From positions 1 through 64,000 of the forward strand of contig NZ_JADEYP010000007.1 of the NCBI RefSeq assembly GCF_020295405.1: DNA of 64,000 nucleotides, written 5' to 3'. This document shows, in pieces, positions 26,196 to 34,896 of this stretch. This DNA comes from Sphingobacterium bovistauri. GTDB lineage: Bacteria; Bacteroidota; Bacteroidia; Sphingobacteriales; Sphingobacteriaceae. How positions within the stretch are numbered: the stretch's first letter is position 1; each line of letters begins with the position of its first letter. The position numbers and the translations under genes are program-made. The notes below the pieces were generated by a model, which was not told the origin of the DNA, did no database searches, and worked only from the letters and a program-made list of their open reading frames with translations.

Positions 26196-27247
26196 TGGAC
26201 AAACGAACGTTTTTAAAATCGATTGGACTGGGTTTGGGGGGCTTAGCGATTTCTGATCAAACAGTGAAGGCTGTTTCAGAAGCTACGGGTGCTGTCAAAT
26301 CATTATTAAAAGCGAAGGTTTTAAAGGAAGGTGATACTATAGGTATCATCACACCCGCAGGCGCTTTATCCGACGAAGAGACTATCACCATGACCAAAGA
26401 AGTCTTGGCTTATTTTGGTTTTAAGGTAAAAGAAGGGAAATTCATTCGCTACCGATATGGTAATTTGGCAGGAACAGATGAAGAACGCTTAAGTGATTTG
26501 CATGCTATGTTTGGAGACAAGACTGTGCAGGGCATACTCTGTATTCGTGGCGGCAATGGTGCATCGCGATTACTCCCTCGAATAGATTACGAGTTGATCC
26601 GAAATAATCCTAAAGTCTTGTTAGGTTATAGTGATATTACTGCATTGATATTAGCATTTTACGCTAAAGCAGGCTTGGTATCCTTTCACGGAGTGGTGGG
26701 AAGCAGTACATGGAGTAATTATGTAGCTAAATTATTTAAGGAACAATTTCTAGAAAATAAGTTGGCTGTGTATGAAAACCCAACCAAATCCGATAGTCAA
26801 ATTATTCAATATAAGGATAGAATTCAAACCATCACACCGGGAATAGCTGAAGGAACAATAATAGGAGGAAACTTAACCTTGTTATCGGGTTTATGTGGTA
26901 CGCCATATTTGCCAGATTTTAAGGGAGCTATCTTGTTTTTGGAAGAAATTGATGAAAAATCCGAACGATTGGATCGCATGTTTTGCCAATTGATGAATGC
27001 AGGTATTCTTTCGCAGATTTCTGGGTTTATTTTTGGCAAATGTTCAAATTGTGGACCTACAGGTGGATATGGTTCGTTGACGTTGGAACAAATGCTTAAT
27101 GATTATATCAAGCCCCTGGGGATTCCAGCTTTTAGTGGGGCTATGATAGGCCATATTTCTGATCAGTTTTTAATGCCTGTGGGGGTAAAAGCTCGTATGG
27201 ATGCATCAACTGGAAAAATTGAATATTTAGAAAAGTCTTTAGTATGA
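26195..27247 (+). CDS. LD-carboxypeptidase (peptidase S66)
   Basis: 350 aa. It removes the terminal D-alanine from murein tetrapeptides, a step in cell-wall recycling. Family motifs: GDTIGIITPAGALSDEE near the start, LCIRGGNGASRLLPRIDYELIRNNPKVLLGYSDITALI with the nucleophile serine in GYSD, and FLEEIDEKSERLDRMFCQL. The N-terminus MDKRTFLKSIGLGLGGLAIS is signal-like with Lys-Arg, so export is likely. It overlaps pyrC by 1 nt and the M14 peptidase by 4 nt, indicating a single transcript. Confidence 0.92.
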   Translation: MDKRTFLKSIGLGLGGLAISDQTVKAVSEATGAVKSLLKAKVLKEGDTIGIITPAGALSDEETITMTKEVLAYFGFKVKEGKFIRYRYGNLAGTDEERLSDLHAMFGDKTVQGILCIRGGNGASRLLPRIDYELIRNNPKVLLGYSDITALILAFYAKAGLVSFHGVVGSSTWSNYVAKLFKEQFLENKLAVYENPTKSDSQIIQYKDRIQTITPGIAEGTIIGGNLTLLSGLCGTPYLPDFKGAILFLEEIDEKSERLDRMFCQLMNAGILSQISGFIFGKCSNCGPTGGYGSLTLEQMLNDYIKPLGIPAFSGAMIGHISDQFLMPVGVKARMDASTGKIEYLEKSLV

Positions 27248-28755
27248 AAAAGTTAATATTGTTACTAAGTATAATGGGCTCTTTACATGCTTGCGACCAA
27301 AGTCATGATACAACTGTGGGTTATTCAAATGCTATGAAAATCGATACTACTACTTTTAATACGATCTATTCCCAATATAAAGAGCCAGCACTTCAGCATA
27401 GACGATTCAAGCCTAAGGATGTAGATTCTTTACTTCAATTGCATAAACAAAAAGCAGTTTTAGATATTGTTCAAATTGGTAAATCTTTTGAAGGAAGAGC
27501 AATCTATGAAGCATCTTATGGCAATGGAAGTAAGAGAGTAATGTTGTGGTCTCAAATGCATGGTGATGAACCAACGGCAACTATGGCCTTATTTGATTTG
27601 TTTAACTTTTTGGAAGGTAGTCAAGATGGACACGATACTATTCGTGACTTATTGAAATCAAAATTGAATATTCATTTTATTCCTATGTTAAATCCGGATG
27701 GGGCCGAACGCTACCAACGTCGTACTGCGCAGGGTATAGATATGAATCGTGATGCTCGAGCTGGTCATACTGTGGAAGGGGCGCTATTACGTGCGCGTGC
27801 GCGGGTAATTAATCCGCAATATGGATTCAATTTGCACGATCAAAATATTTATTACAATGTTCCTGGAACTAAAAATCCAGTGTCCATTTCCTTGTTAGCA
27901 CCTGCATTTAATGAGTCTCGGGAGATAAATCCTGTTCGAGAGAATGCTATGAAAATTGCAGCTGGAATGAATGATATTTTGCAGAAATATATTCCTGATG
28001 CTGTAGCTAAATATGACGATACTTATACGCCTAGAGGTTTTGGAGATAATTTCCAATCTTGGGATGCGAGCACCGTATTAATAGAATCAGGAGGGATGAA
28101 AGGTGATCCTGAAAAACAACAGATTCGTAAACTGAATTTTATTATCATCTTAAATTCGTTGATTCAAATAGCCGAAGGCAGTTATGCGCAGTTTAATAAA
28201 CAACAATATGAAGATATTCCATTCAATGCATCTCAACTGCACGATGTTGTAATTCGTAATATCACTGTTGGAACTGACTCGAATTCGTTCAAAACAGACT
28301 TAGCGATTAGACGAAATGAAATGACTGTTGGACGTGATTATTTCGTCAGGGGTAAAGTTGAAGATATTGGTGATTTGAAAGAGTCTTTTGGATATGATGA
28401 AGTAGATGCTGATGGTTTAAAATTAATCGCTGGAAAGGTAGATTCGTTAGGTATTAAGTCAATAAACGACTTGACTACTGCTCAAGCATACGATTTACTG
28501 AAAAATGGTGTAATGGCTGTAAAAATCAAAGAAGTAGGCGAGACCAAAGAAAAATCATTACATACATTTCCAGTACATCTATTTACCCAGTCTAGATTTT
28601 ATATGCCTATTACAGCAGATTTTGGTGGAATGGCGAATTTCTATATTGGTGATAGTAATGGAAATCTTAAATATGCTATACTAAATGGTTATCTCATAGG
28701 TTTGAGTGAAGAAATAGATAATTCCTCAATACAATTAAAAAACAGAGTGCATTAA
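27244..28755 (+). CDS. M14-family zinc carboxypeptidase-like lipoprotein
   Basis: 503 aa. Signal sequence with lipobox SLHAC (Cys17), so lipid-anchored in the envelope. The zinc site is His106-x-x-Glu109 (QMHGDEP) with His198 (NLHDQN), and the catalytic Glu281 (IESGGMKGDPEKQ) is present. DMNRDA supplies the substrate-binding Arg of the family. The C-terminal part (about 320-500) is an extra domain of unknown type. It probably trims peptides, perhaps murein peptides given the LD-carboxypeptidase and VanX-type genes beside it. The stop codon lies in the loop of a bidirectional terminator. Confidence 0.9.
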   Translation: MKKLILLLSIMGSLHACDQSHDTTVGYSNAMKIDTTTFNTIYSQYKEPALQHRRFKPKDVDSLLQLHKQKAVLDIVQIGKSFEGRAIYEASYGNGSKRVMLWSQMHGDEPTATMALFDLFNFLEGSQDGHDTIRDLLKSKLNIHFIPMLNPDGAERYQRRTAQGIDMNRDARAGHTVEGALLRARARVINPQYGFNLHDQNIYYNVPGTKNPVSISLLAPAFNESREINPVRENAMKIAAGMNDILQKYIPDAVAKYDDTYTPRGFGDNFQSWDASTVLIESGGMKGDPEKQQIRKLNFIIILNSLIQIAEGSYAQFNKQQYEDIPFNASQLHDVVIRNITVGTDSNSFKTDLAIRRNEMTVGRDYFVRGKVEDIGDLKESFGYDEVDADGLKLIAGKVDSLGIKSINDLTTAQAYDLLKNGVMAVKIKEVGETKEKSLHTFPVHLFTQSRFYMPITADFGGMANFYIGDSNGNLKYAILNGYLIGLSEEIDNSSIQLKNRVH

Positions 28756-28773
28756 GCACTCTGTTTTTTAATT
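28733..28773. terminator. Bidirectional terminator built into two stop codons
   Basis: An 18-bp perfect inverted repeat (AATTAAAAAACAGAGTGC and its complement) with loop ATTAA. The M14 gene stops inside the loop, and the facing VanX-type gene stops inside the right arm. Confidence 0.9.
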
Positions 28774-29445
28774 TATATGGAAATCAAAATATTTGTCTTT
28801 GAATGGTTCGTTATTTAAAGTGTAATGCCACCATTCTTTGCTATATGCTCTAAAACCGTATTTCTCCATTATTTTCTTGAGTTTGATTCGATTTTGCTTT
28901 TGCGTAGTATGTAGCTTTTGATAACCATGGCCAGATTCTTCACCAAAGAAATCAAAAGCTACTCCCATATCCAATTCTTTCTTTGTTTTTAAATCAATAA
29001 TGGTTAGATCAATGGTACTGCCACGACTATGTCCAGATTTGGATGCAATAAATCCTTTTTTGAATAAATCGCGTTTATCCACTTGTGGATAAAATTCTTG
29101 TCGCATCAATGTGTCTTTGACGTCTTTAGCCCATCTTTTGAAATGATTGACAGCGGTTTGTGGTCGGTATGCATCGAATACTTTTAATCCTAAACCTTCT
29201 TTATTAAGTTCTTTTTCAATTTTTTGTATCGCTAGAGTTGCTCTTTGGGTTAGTATAACTTTATTCGCCTTATAACCATCAATTTGTTTTCCAACAAAAT
29301 TGTGATTCGTGAAATATTTTAAATCTAAGGCTATATGTGGTATATAATCAGTAAGATAGACGAGTCCTTTAGGAAGAGTTGATTTTTGTTGTGCAAAAGT
29401 AATTTGGCTAATCGATAAGAAAAGAAAAAATATAAGTTTTTTCAT
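28768..29445 (-). CDS. D-alanyl-D-alanine dipeptidase (VanX/DdpX type, M15D)
   Basis: 225 aa with a signal peptide (MKKLIFFLFLSISQITFAQ). The zinc-peptidase motifs are SGHSRGSTIDLTI (SxHxxGxxxD) and EWWHYTLN (ExxH). PKGLVYLTDYIPHIALDLKY and DAYRPQTAVNHFKRW are typical of the family. It splits D-Ala-D-Ala, and is probably for murein dipeptide scavenging rather than glycopeptide resistance, since no vanHA genes are present. The ATG at 29445 is used, because an open frame reaching to 29517 adds only a second unneeded hydrophobic stretch. Confidence 0.9.
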   Translation of the reverse strand: MKKLIFFLFLSISQITFAQQKSTLPKGLVYLTDYIPHIALDLKYFTNHNFVGKQIDGYKANKVILTQRATLAIQKIEKELNKEGLGLKVFDAYRPQTAVNHFKRWAKDVKDTLMRQEFYPQVDKRDLFKKGFIASKSGHSRGSTIDLTIIDLKTKKELDMGVAFDFFGEESGHGYQKLHTTQKQNRIKLKKIMEKYGFRAYSKEWWHYTLNNEPFKDKYFDFHIN

Positions 29446-29567
29446 GGTTGTAAGGTTTAAGTCATAAAGGTAATAAATTGCTAATAATCCTAGTAAGGGT
29501 ATGGTACATTGAATCAAAATTCCTAACTTTACAGTCTATTTCTAACGCAAAAATAACGAATAATATT

Positions 29568-31844
29568 TTGGATTTTTTAGCAGGATTAAATCCCAATCAA
29601 CGTGCTGCTGCAGAACAAACCGAGGGACCAGTAATGATCGTAGCGGGAGCAGGTTCGGGAAAGACACGTGTAATTACATATAGAGTTGCTCACCTTATTC
29701 AAAAAAGAGTAGACCCCTTTAATATTTTAGTACTTACGTTTACGAATAAAGCGGCTAAGGAAATGCGTGAGCGTATCATAAAGGTTGTAGGTTCAGAAGC
29801 TAAGAATATTTGGATGGGCACATTTCACTCTATTTTTGCGCGTATTTTACGTGTGGAGGCGGAGCTGATCGGTTATCCAAAGAATTTTACGATTTACGAT
29901 ACAGATGATACGAAAAGTTTGTTGAGATCCATATTGAAAGAAATGAATCTTGATGACAAATTGTATAATGTGAATCATGTATATGGTCGGATTTCGTCCG
30001 CAAAAAACAACTTGATATCTCCTCAAGAGTATAATAAAAATGAAGCCCTGCTGGCTGAAGATCGTGAAAATGGTCGTCCGCAGATGGGACAGATTTACAT
30101 GACATATGCGCAGCGCTGTTACCGTGCGGGAGCTATGGATTTTGATGACTTGTTGTTCAAGACCAACGTTTTGTTGAATAAACATCCTGAAGTATTACAC
30201 AAATACCAACATCAGTTTAAATATCTGATGGTTGATGAGTACCAAGATACCAACTTTTCGCAATACCTAATCGTAAAAAGATTGGCTGCCGTAAGTGAAA
30301 ATATATGTGTGGTAGGGGATGATGCCCAAAGTATCTATGCTTTTCGCGGTGCGAATATTCAGAACATCTTGAATTTCCAAAAGGATTATCCAGATGTGAA
30401 AATTTTCAAGTTGGAACAAAATTACCGTTCGACGAAAACGATTGTAAATGCTGCCAACAGTATTATAGCCAACAATAAAAATCAGTTGGAGAAAAATGTG
30501 TTCTCTGACAATGAAGAAGGTGATAAAATTAAAGTAGCACGTGCTTTTTCGGATAATGAAGAAGGTAAGATTGTTGCCGAGGCGATCATTCAAGAGAAAA
30601 CGCTGAAGTCACTTCCTTATAAAGGTTTTGCTATCCTATACCGTACTAATGCACAATCACGTGCAATGGAGGAATCTTTGCGTAAGCTAAATGTTCCATA
30701 TAAGTTATATGGAGGCACTTCATTTTATCAACGCAAAGAGATTAAGGATTTAATTTCTTATTTTAGATTGACGTACAATCCGAATGATGAAGAGGCACTT
30801 AAGCGTGTTATCAATTATCCACGTCGTGGAATAGGTGATACTACAGTGGAGAAAATTATTGTAGCTGCTGACAAAAATCAATACCGATTGTGGGATGTAG
30901 TCGTCAATGCACATATGTTTTTAGACGGTCGCAGTGCGACATCAGTTGGTAATTTTGGAACGATGATTCAAAGCTTCCAAGCAGTAGGAAACAATTCTAA
31001 CGCTTTTGATACAGCGATGCATATTGCCCAACATTCAGGTATTCTGAAAGATTTGTACGAGGATAAGTCGGTAGAAGGTTTGGCTCGATATGAGAATATT
31101 CAAGAATTGTTGAATGGTATCAAGGAGTTTTCGGAGCGTGAAGATATTGAACAAAAGACTTTAGATATCTTTTTACAAGATGTAGCGTTGTTGACAAACG
31201 ACGATAACGATAAAGATCCGAATGCAGATACAGTTTCTTTAATGACGATTCATGCATCAAAGGGATTAGAGTTTCCAGTCGTATTCATCGTGGGATTAGA
31301 AGAAAATTTATTTCCTTCACAATTATCCTTAAATTCGCGAAGCGAACTAGAAGAGGAGAGACGGTTATTCTATGTAGCGGTGACACGTGCAGAGACGAAA
31401 TTGCACCTTTCATATGCTACATCACGTTACCGTTGGGGTACATTGAATAATTGCGAACCTAGTCGTTTTCTAGATGAATTGAATCCGAGTTATCTGGATT
31501 TAGATTTTAATCCAAGAAATACAAATGGGGCTTCAGATGGAGGTTTTAAGTCTGATCGCGTAGCATGGCAAGCAAAGGAAAAAGATACATTTTCTAAGCC
31601 GAAGCCAAAGGTTGTAAAGACGACGTCCATATTGCCTAAGGCGCACGTTCCTTCTGAAGGATTTGCTCCTTCTGATACAAACAATCTACAAGTAGGAATG
31701 GAAGTAGAGCATGAACGTTTCGGGTTTGGTAAGGTTGTGAATCTAGAAGGAAATAAACCTGATATAAAAGCAACTATTTTCTTCAAAGAGTTGGGACAGA
31801 AACAATTGTTGCTTAAATTTGCAAAACTTAGGATAGTTCAGTAA
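29568..31844 (+). CDS. ATP-dependent DNA helicase PcrA/UvrD
   Basis: 758 aa superfamily 1 helicase for DNA repair. Motifs: Q-motif LNPNQRAAAEQTEGPVMIVAGAGSGKTRVI (motif I), TFTNKAAKEMRER (Ia), VDEYQDTN (II), VVGDDAQSIYAFRGA (III), QNYRSTKTIVNAAN (IV), LMTIHASKGLEF (V) and LFYVAVTRAETKL (VI). The C-terminal 60 residues (VGMEVEHERFGFGKVVNLEG...FFKELGQKQLLLKFAKL) are the RNA-polymerase-binding Tudor-like tail of PcrA. The start is uncertain: TTG 29568 gives MDFLAGLNPNQ, like known homologues. An upstream TTG at 29478 would add 30 unusual residues. Confidence 0.93.
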   Translation: MDFLAGLNPNQRAAAEQTEGPVMIVAGAGSGKTRVITYRVAHLIQKRVDPFNILVLTFTNKAAKEMRERIIKVVGSEAKNIWMGTFHSIFARILRVEAELIGYPKNFTIYDTDDTKSLLRSILKEMNLDDKLYNVNHVYGRISSAKNNLISPQEYNKNEALLAEDRENGRPQMGQIYMTYAQRCYRAGAMDFDDLLFKTNVLLNKHPEVLHKYQHQFKYLMVDEYQDTNFSQYLIVKRLAAVSENICVVGDDAQSIYAFRGANIQNILNFQKDYPDVKIFKLEQNYRSTKTIVNAANSIIANNKNQLEKNVFSDNEEGDKIKVARAFSDNEEGKIVAEAIIQEKTLKSLPYKGFAILYRTNAQSRAMEESLRKLNVPYKLYGGTSFYQRKEIKDLISYFRLTYNPNDEEALKRVINYPRRGIGDTTVEKIIVAADKNQYRLWDVVVNAHMFLDGRSATSVGNFGTMIQSFQAVGNNSNAFDTAMHIAQHSGILKDLYEDKSVEGLARYENIQELLNGIKEFSEREDIEQKTLDIFLQDVALLTNDDNDKDPNADTVSLMTIHASKGLEFPVVFIVGLEENLFPSQLSLNSRSELEEERRLFYVAVTRAETKLHLSYATSRYRWGTLNNCEPSRFLDELNPSYLDLDFNPRNTNGASDGGFKSDRVAWQAKEKDTFSKPKPKVVKTTSILPKAHVPSEGFAPSDTNNLQVGMEVEHERFGFGKVVNLEGNKPDIKATIFFKELGQKQLLLKFAKLRIVQ

Positions 31845-31907
31845 GAACAATTATCTTTACTTGATTAAAAATAATAACGTTACTTTAAAGACGTTTAATT
31901 TCACAAT

Positions 31908-32690
31908 ATGAATTTTGATTATAATAGTACTCGTTCCAAATTAATATTGGCCGAATATGGTAGGAATGTGCAAAATATGGTTGACTATATTTGTACAGTG
32001 CCTGAAAGAGAGGAGCGTAACAGGTTAGCTCAGGTGGTTATTGATATGATGGGAGTGCTTAATCCGCATTTGCGTGATGTCTCTGATTTCAAGCATAAGC
32101 TTTGGGATCACTTATATATAATTTCGGATTTTAAAATTGATGTAGATTCACCGTTTCCTATTCCAAAGCGTGAAGATATTTACCATAAGCCAGAAACCTT
32201 ACCTTATCCACAGCATAAGATTCGTTTCAAACATTATGGTCACATCGTAGAAGATATGATTAAAAAGGCTATCTCTGTCACGAATGAAGACACTAGATCT
32301 AAATTGACATTGGGTGTAGCTAATTTTATGAAAATGGCTTATTCCACGTGGAATAAAGATTCGGTAAGTGATTTGCAGATATTAGAAGATTTGAAAGAAC
32401 TTTCAAATGGACAATTATCATTACCTGCAGATACGGTATTGACGAAACTTGATTTCCGTACACCGCCTCCTGGAAATAGAGCAAAAACGAATCAAACTTC
32501 ATCTAGCAACAATAATCAAAAAACTACACAGTTTAACAGTAAGAGACCAAGTAACAATAATAATAGAGGAAGTAATAACCAAGGTGATAAGAGAAAATCT
32601 TACAGCAACAATAATAATAACAGTGGGGGAGGTGGTTACAAAAAAAGCTACCAAAGCAACAATAATAGCAATAGCAACTACAAAAAATAA
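31908..32690 (+). CDS. DUF4290 protein with Asn/Lys-rich disordered tail
   Basis: 260 aa, Bacteroidetes-specific family of unknown function. The first 180 residues are the conserved domain: MNFDYNSTRSKLILAEYGRN opens it, and NPHLRDVSDFKHKLWDHLYIISDFKIDVDSPFPIP is its most typical stretch. From about 190 on the sequence is low complexity, dominated by Asn, Ser, Lys and Gly (runs such as NNNNRGSNNQGDKRKSYS), highly basic and without acidic clusters. Such tails are often RNA-binding or mediate loose assembly. It lies directly upstream of murA, which is the usual neighbourhood. A hairpin follows the stop. Confidence 0.85.
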   Translation: MNFDYNSTRSKLILAEYGRNVQNMVDYICTVPEREERNRLAQVVIDMMGVLNPHLRDVSDFKHKLWDHLYIISDFKIDVDSPFPIPKREDIYHKPETLPYPQHKIRFKHYGHIVEDMIKKAISVTNEDTRSKLTLGVANFMKMAYSTWNKDSVSDLQILEDLKELSNGQLSLPADTVLTKLDFRTPPPGNRAKTNQTSSSNNNQKTTQFNSKRPSNNNNRGSNNQGDKRKSYSNNNNNSGGGGYKKSYQSNNNSNSNYKK

Positions 32691-32717
32691 TCTTTCATAG
32701 ATTATTTATATTTTACG

Positions 32718-32756
32718 ATAAGTAACTGATAAAGCTATTAGTTACTTATTTTATTT
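32718..32756 (+). terminator. Probable terminator between the DUF4290 gene and murA
   Basis: Stem ATAAGTAACT / AGTTACTTAT with a 12-nt loop, followed by TTTATTT. The stem is A/T-rich, so the stop may be partial and murA may be read through in part. murA starts 25 nt later. Confidence 0.6.
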
Positions 32757-32780
32757 AATGAAATATCCTTTATAGTATAT

Positions 32781-34106
32781 ATGAACGCATTTGAAATACA
32801 TGGTGGAAAGCCTTTGAAGGGTGAAATTATTCCTCAAGGTGCTAAGAACGAAGCTTTACAAATTTTGTCAGCTGTATTATTGACAGAAGAAAAAATGACA
32901 ATAAGTAATATTCCTGATATTAAAGATGTCAATAAATTAATCGATTTATTGGGGTCTTTAGGTGTTTCAGTGAATAAATTAAATAAAGACACTTACGAAT
33001 TCGAGGCTAAAAATATTAATATTGATTATTTTACCTCTGAAGAATTCAAACAGAAAGGTGGAGGTCTTCGTGGTTCGATTATGATCGTGGGGCCACTATT
33101 AGCTCGCTTTGGTAAAGCCGCAATTCCCAAACCTGGAGGTGATAAAATTGGTCGTCGTCGTTTAGATACTCACTTTTTAGGTTTTGAAAAATTAGGTGCT
33201 AAATTTATTTACGATGTTGAAAATGAATTTTTTAATGTAGATGCCACACAGTTACAAGGTGCATATATCTTGTTGGACGAAGCATCAGTGACAGGAACAG
33301 CAAACATCGTAATGGCAGCAGTATTGGCAAAGGGTACTACGACTATCTACAATGCCGCTTGTGAACCATATTTACAACAATTATGTAAGATGTTGAATCG
33401 CATGGGAGCGAAAATATCTGGTATTGGGTCTAATTTGTTGACAATTGAAGGTGTTGAAAGACTAGGGGGTACCGAACATCGTATGTTACCAGATATGATC
33501 GAAATTGGTTCTTTCATAGGTTTGGCTGCAATGACAGGTTCTGAAATTACGATTAAAGATGTGTCTTATCCAGAGCTAGGTATTATTCCTTCGGTATTCC
33601 AACGTTTAGGTATAAAGATGGAATTACGTGGTGATGATATTTTTATTCCGGCACAAGATTCGTACGAGATAGATACTTTTATTGATGGTTCGATTTTAAC
33701 TATTTCGGATGCTCCATGGCCAGGATTTACACCAGACTTATTAAGTATTGTTTTGGTAACAGCTATCCAAGCTAAAGGTAATGTATTGATTCACCAAAAG
33801 ATGTTCGAAAGTAGATTGTTCTTTGTCGATAAATTGATCGATATGGGTGCTCAGATTATATTATGTGATCCACATCGTGCAACAGTTATTGGGCTGAATA
33901 AACAGAATAAGTTGAGAGGTATTCCAATGTCGTCTCCAGATATCCGTGCGGGTGTATCGTTATTAATTGCCGCATTATCGGCTCAAGGAAAATCAACGAT
34001 TTTCAATATTGAACAGATTGAACGTGGCTATCAAAATATTGAAGAACGTCTGAAAGCATTAGGGGCAGATATCAAACGTGTGGAGGCACAGCCACTCGGA
34101 CATTAA
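32781..34106 (+). CDS. murA: UDP-N-acetylglucosamine 1-carboxyvinyltransferase (MurA)
   Basis: 441 aa, first committed step of peptidoglycan synthesis (enolpyruvyl transfer from PEP to UDP-GlcNAc). Conserved parts are GAKNEALQILSAVLL with catalytic Lys22, RGSIMIVGPLLARFGKAAIPKPGGDKIGRRRLDTHFLG, and TDxxP-like PGFTPDLLSIVLVTAIQAKG. The catalytic cysteine of E. coli (Cys115, PGGCxIG) is Asp121 here. The same exchange gives fosfomycin-insensitive but active MurA in Mycobacterium and Chlamydia. This is therefore an active enzyme with predicted intrinsic fosfomycin resistance, not a broken gene. Confidence 0.97.
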   Translation: MNAFEIHGGKPLKGEIIPQGAKNEALQILSAVLLTEEKMTISNIPDIKDVNKLIDLLGSLGVSVNKLNKDTYEFEAKNINIDYFTSEEFKQKGGGLRGSIMIVGPLLARFGKAAIPKPGGDKIGRRRLDTHFLGFEKLGAKFIYDVENEFFNVDATQLQGAYILLDEASVTGTANIVMAAVLAKGTTTIYNAACEPYLQQLCKMLNRMGAKISGIGSNLLTIEGVERLGGTEHRMLPDMIEIGSFIGLAAMTGSEITIKDVSYPELGIIPSVFQRLGIKMELRGDDIFIPAQDSYEIDTFIDGSILTISDAPWPGFTPDLLSIVLVTAIQAKGNVLIHQKMFESRLFFVDKLIDMGAQIILCDPHRATVIGLNKQNKLRGIPMSSPDIRAGVSLLIAALSAQGKSTIFNIEQIERGYQNIEERLKALGADIKRVEAQPLGH

Positions 34107-34143
34107 TGAATTGTCGTTTAAATGTTAATAATGCATAAATGAC

Positions 34144-34173
34144 TTTCTATTAACTCTAAGAATACTACTTTTG
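34144..34173 (+). promoter_or_regulatory. Candidate promoter of the YceI gene
   Basis: TACTTTTG (34166-34173) fits the -7 consensus and a TTTC (34144-34147) stands 18 nt upstream in the -33 position. It lies 34 nt before the YceI ATG, in the 101-nt gap after murA. Confidence 0.5.
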
Positions 34174-34207
34174 TATATTAACTATTAAAAAAACACTCTA
34201 TTTAGGC

Positions 34208-34837
34208 ATGAAAAAATTAGTTCTATTCGCAGCTGTAGCTTCTCTTGTATTAGCTTCATGTGCTGGAAATCCAGATGGTAAAAAAGCTGAAACTAAAGAT
34301 TCAGTAGCAGTAGCTCAAGCTACAACGGGTACATCTTATACAGTTGATACTACGCAATCACAATTAGTATGGACAGGTACAAAAGTGACAGGTGCTCATA
34401 CAGGTACTGTTACAATTAAGTCGGGTTCATTGAATGTAGATAACGGTACTATCTCTGGTGGTAACTTTGTATTGGATATGAATACAATAAACAGTACTGA
34501 CTTAGAAGGCGAATACAAAGATAAATTAGATGGTCACTTGAAAGCGGACGATTTCTTTGCTGTAGCTAATTTCCCTGAAGCTTCTTTCGAAATTACAGAA
34601 GTAAAAGCTGGAGCTACTGCTGCAGATGTTGTTATCTCTGGAAACTTAACTATCAAAGGTCTTTCAAAAAATATCACTTTTGATGCTAAAGTAGGCGAAG
34701 TGACGGACGCAGTTGCTAAATACACAGCAGACTTCAATATTAAACGTGAGGATTGGGGTGTAACTTATGAAGGTAAGAAAGACGATTTAATTTCAAAAGA
34801 GATTAATTTCAAAGTTACTATTGTAGCTAATAAGTAA
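34208..34837 (+). CDS. YceI-family lipoprotein
   Basis: 209 aa. Signal sequence with lipobox VLASC (Cys about 18), then a short linker with GNPDGKKAETKDS. The YceI beta-barrel, which binds polyisoprenoid lipids, starts at about 44 with TSYTVDTTQSQLVWTGTKVTGAHTGTVTIKSG. Family features include DLEGEYKDKLDGHLKADDFFAVANFPEASFEIT and LTIKGLSKNITFDAKV. It probably handles an isoprenoid or other lipophilic ligand in the periplasm. Transcribed alone, with its own promoter and a terminator shared with the facing HxlR gene. Confidence 0.93.
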   Translation: MKKLVLFAAVASLVLASCAGNPDGKKAETKDSVAVAQATTGTSYTVDTTQSQLVWTGTKVTGAHTGTVTIKSGSLNVDNGTISGGNFVLDMNTINSTDLEGEYKDKLDGHLKADDFFAVANFPEASFEITEVKAGATAADVVISGNLTIKGLSKNITFDAKVGEVTDAVAKYTADFNIKREDWGVTYEGKKDDLISKEINFKVTIVANK

Positions 34838-34858
34838 TAATTACTACTTCAAGTAATT

Positions 34859-34896
34859 AAATAAGAGGTTTGCAGTGTTTTGTAAACCTCTTATTT
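34859..34896. terminator. Bidirectional terminator between YceI and HxlR genes
   Basis: AAATAAGAGGTTT pairs with AAACCTCTTATTT, with the T-run after it. The stop codon of the facing HxlR gene (34891-34893) is inside the right arm. Confidence 0.85.

Noticed and set aside
28768..29445. VanX-type gene as glycopeptide resistance
   Set aside because: vanH/vanA-type ligase genes are absent, and Gram-negative cells do not need it; a dipeptide-scavenging role is more likely.
29478..29567. N-terminal extension of the helicase from an upstream TTG
   Set aside because: It would add 30 residues not found in PcrA proteins; TTG 29568 gives the expected start. Not certain.
32500..32690. Repeat-like AAT/AAC runs as a possible CRISPR or tandem array
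   Set aside because: There is no regular repeat-spacer structure; the pattern is a coding low-complexity tail.
32449..32700. 83-codon open frame within the end of the DUF4290 gene, in another frame
   Set aside because: It arises from the low-complexity AAT/AAC-rich tail of the real gene; it has no start signal and a biased, repetitive composition.
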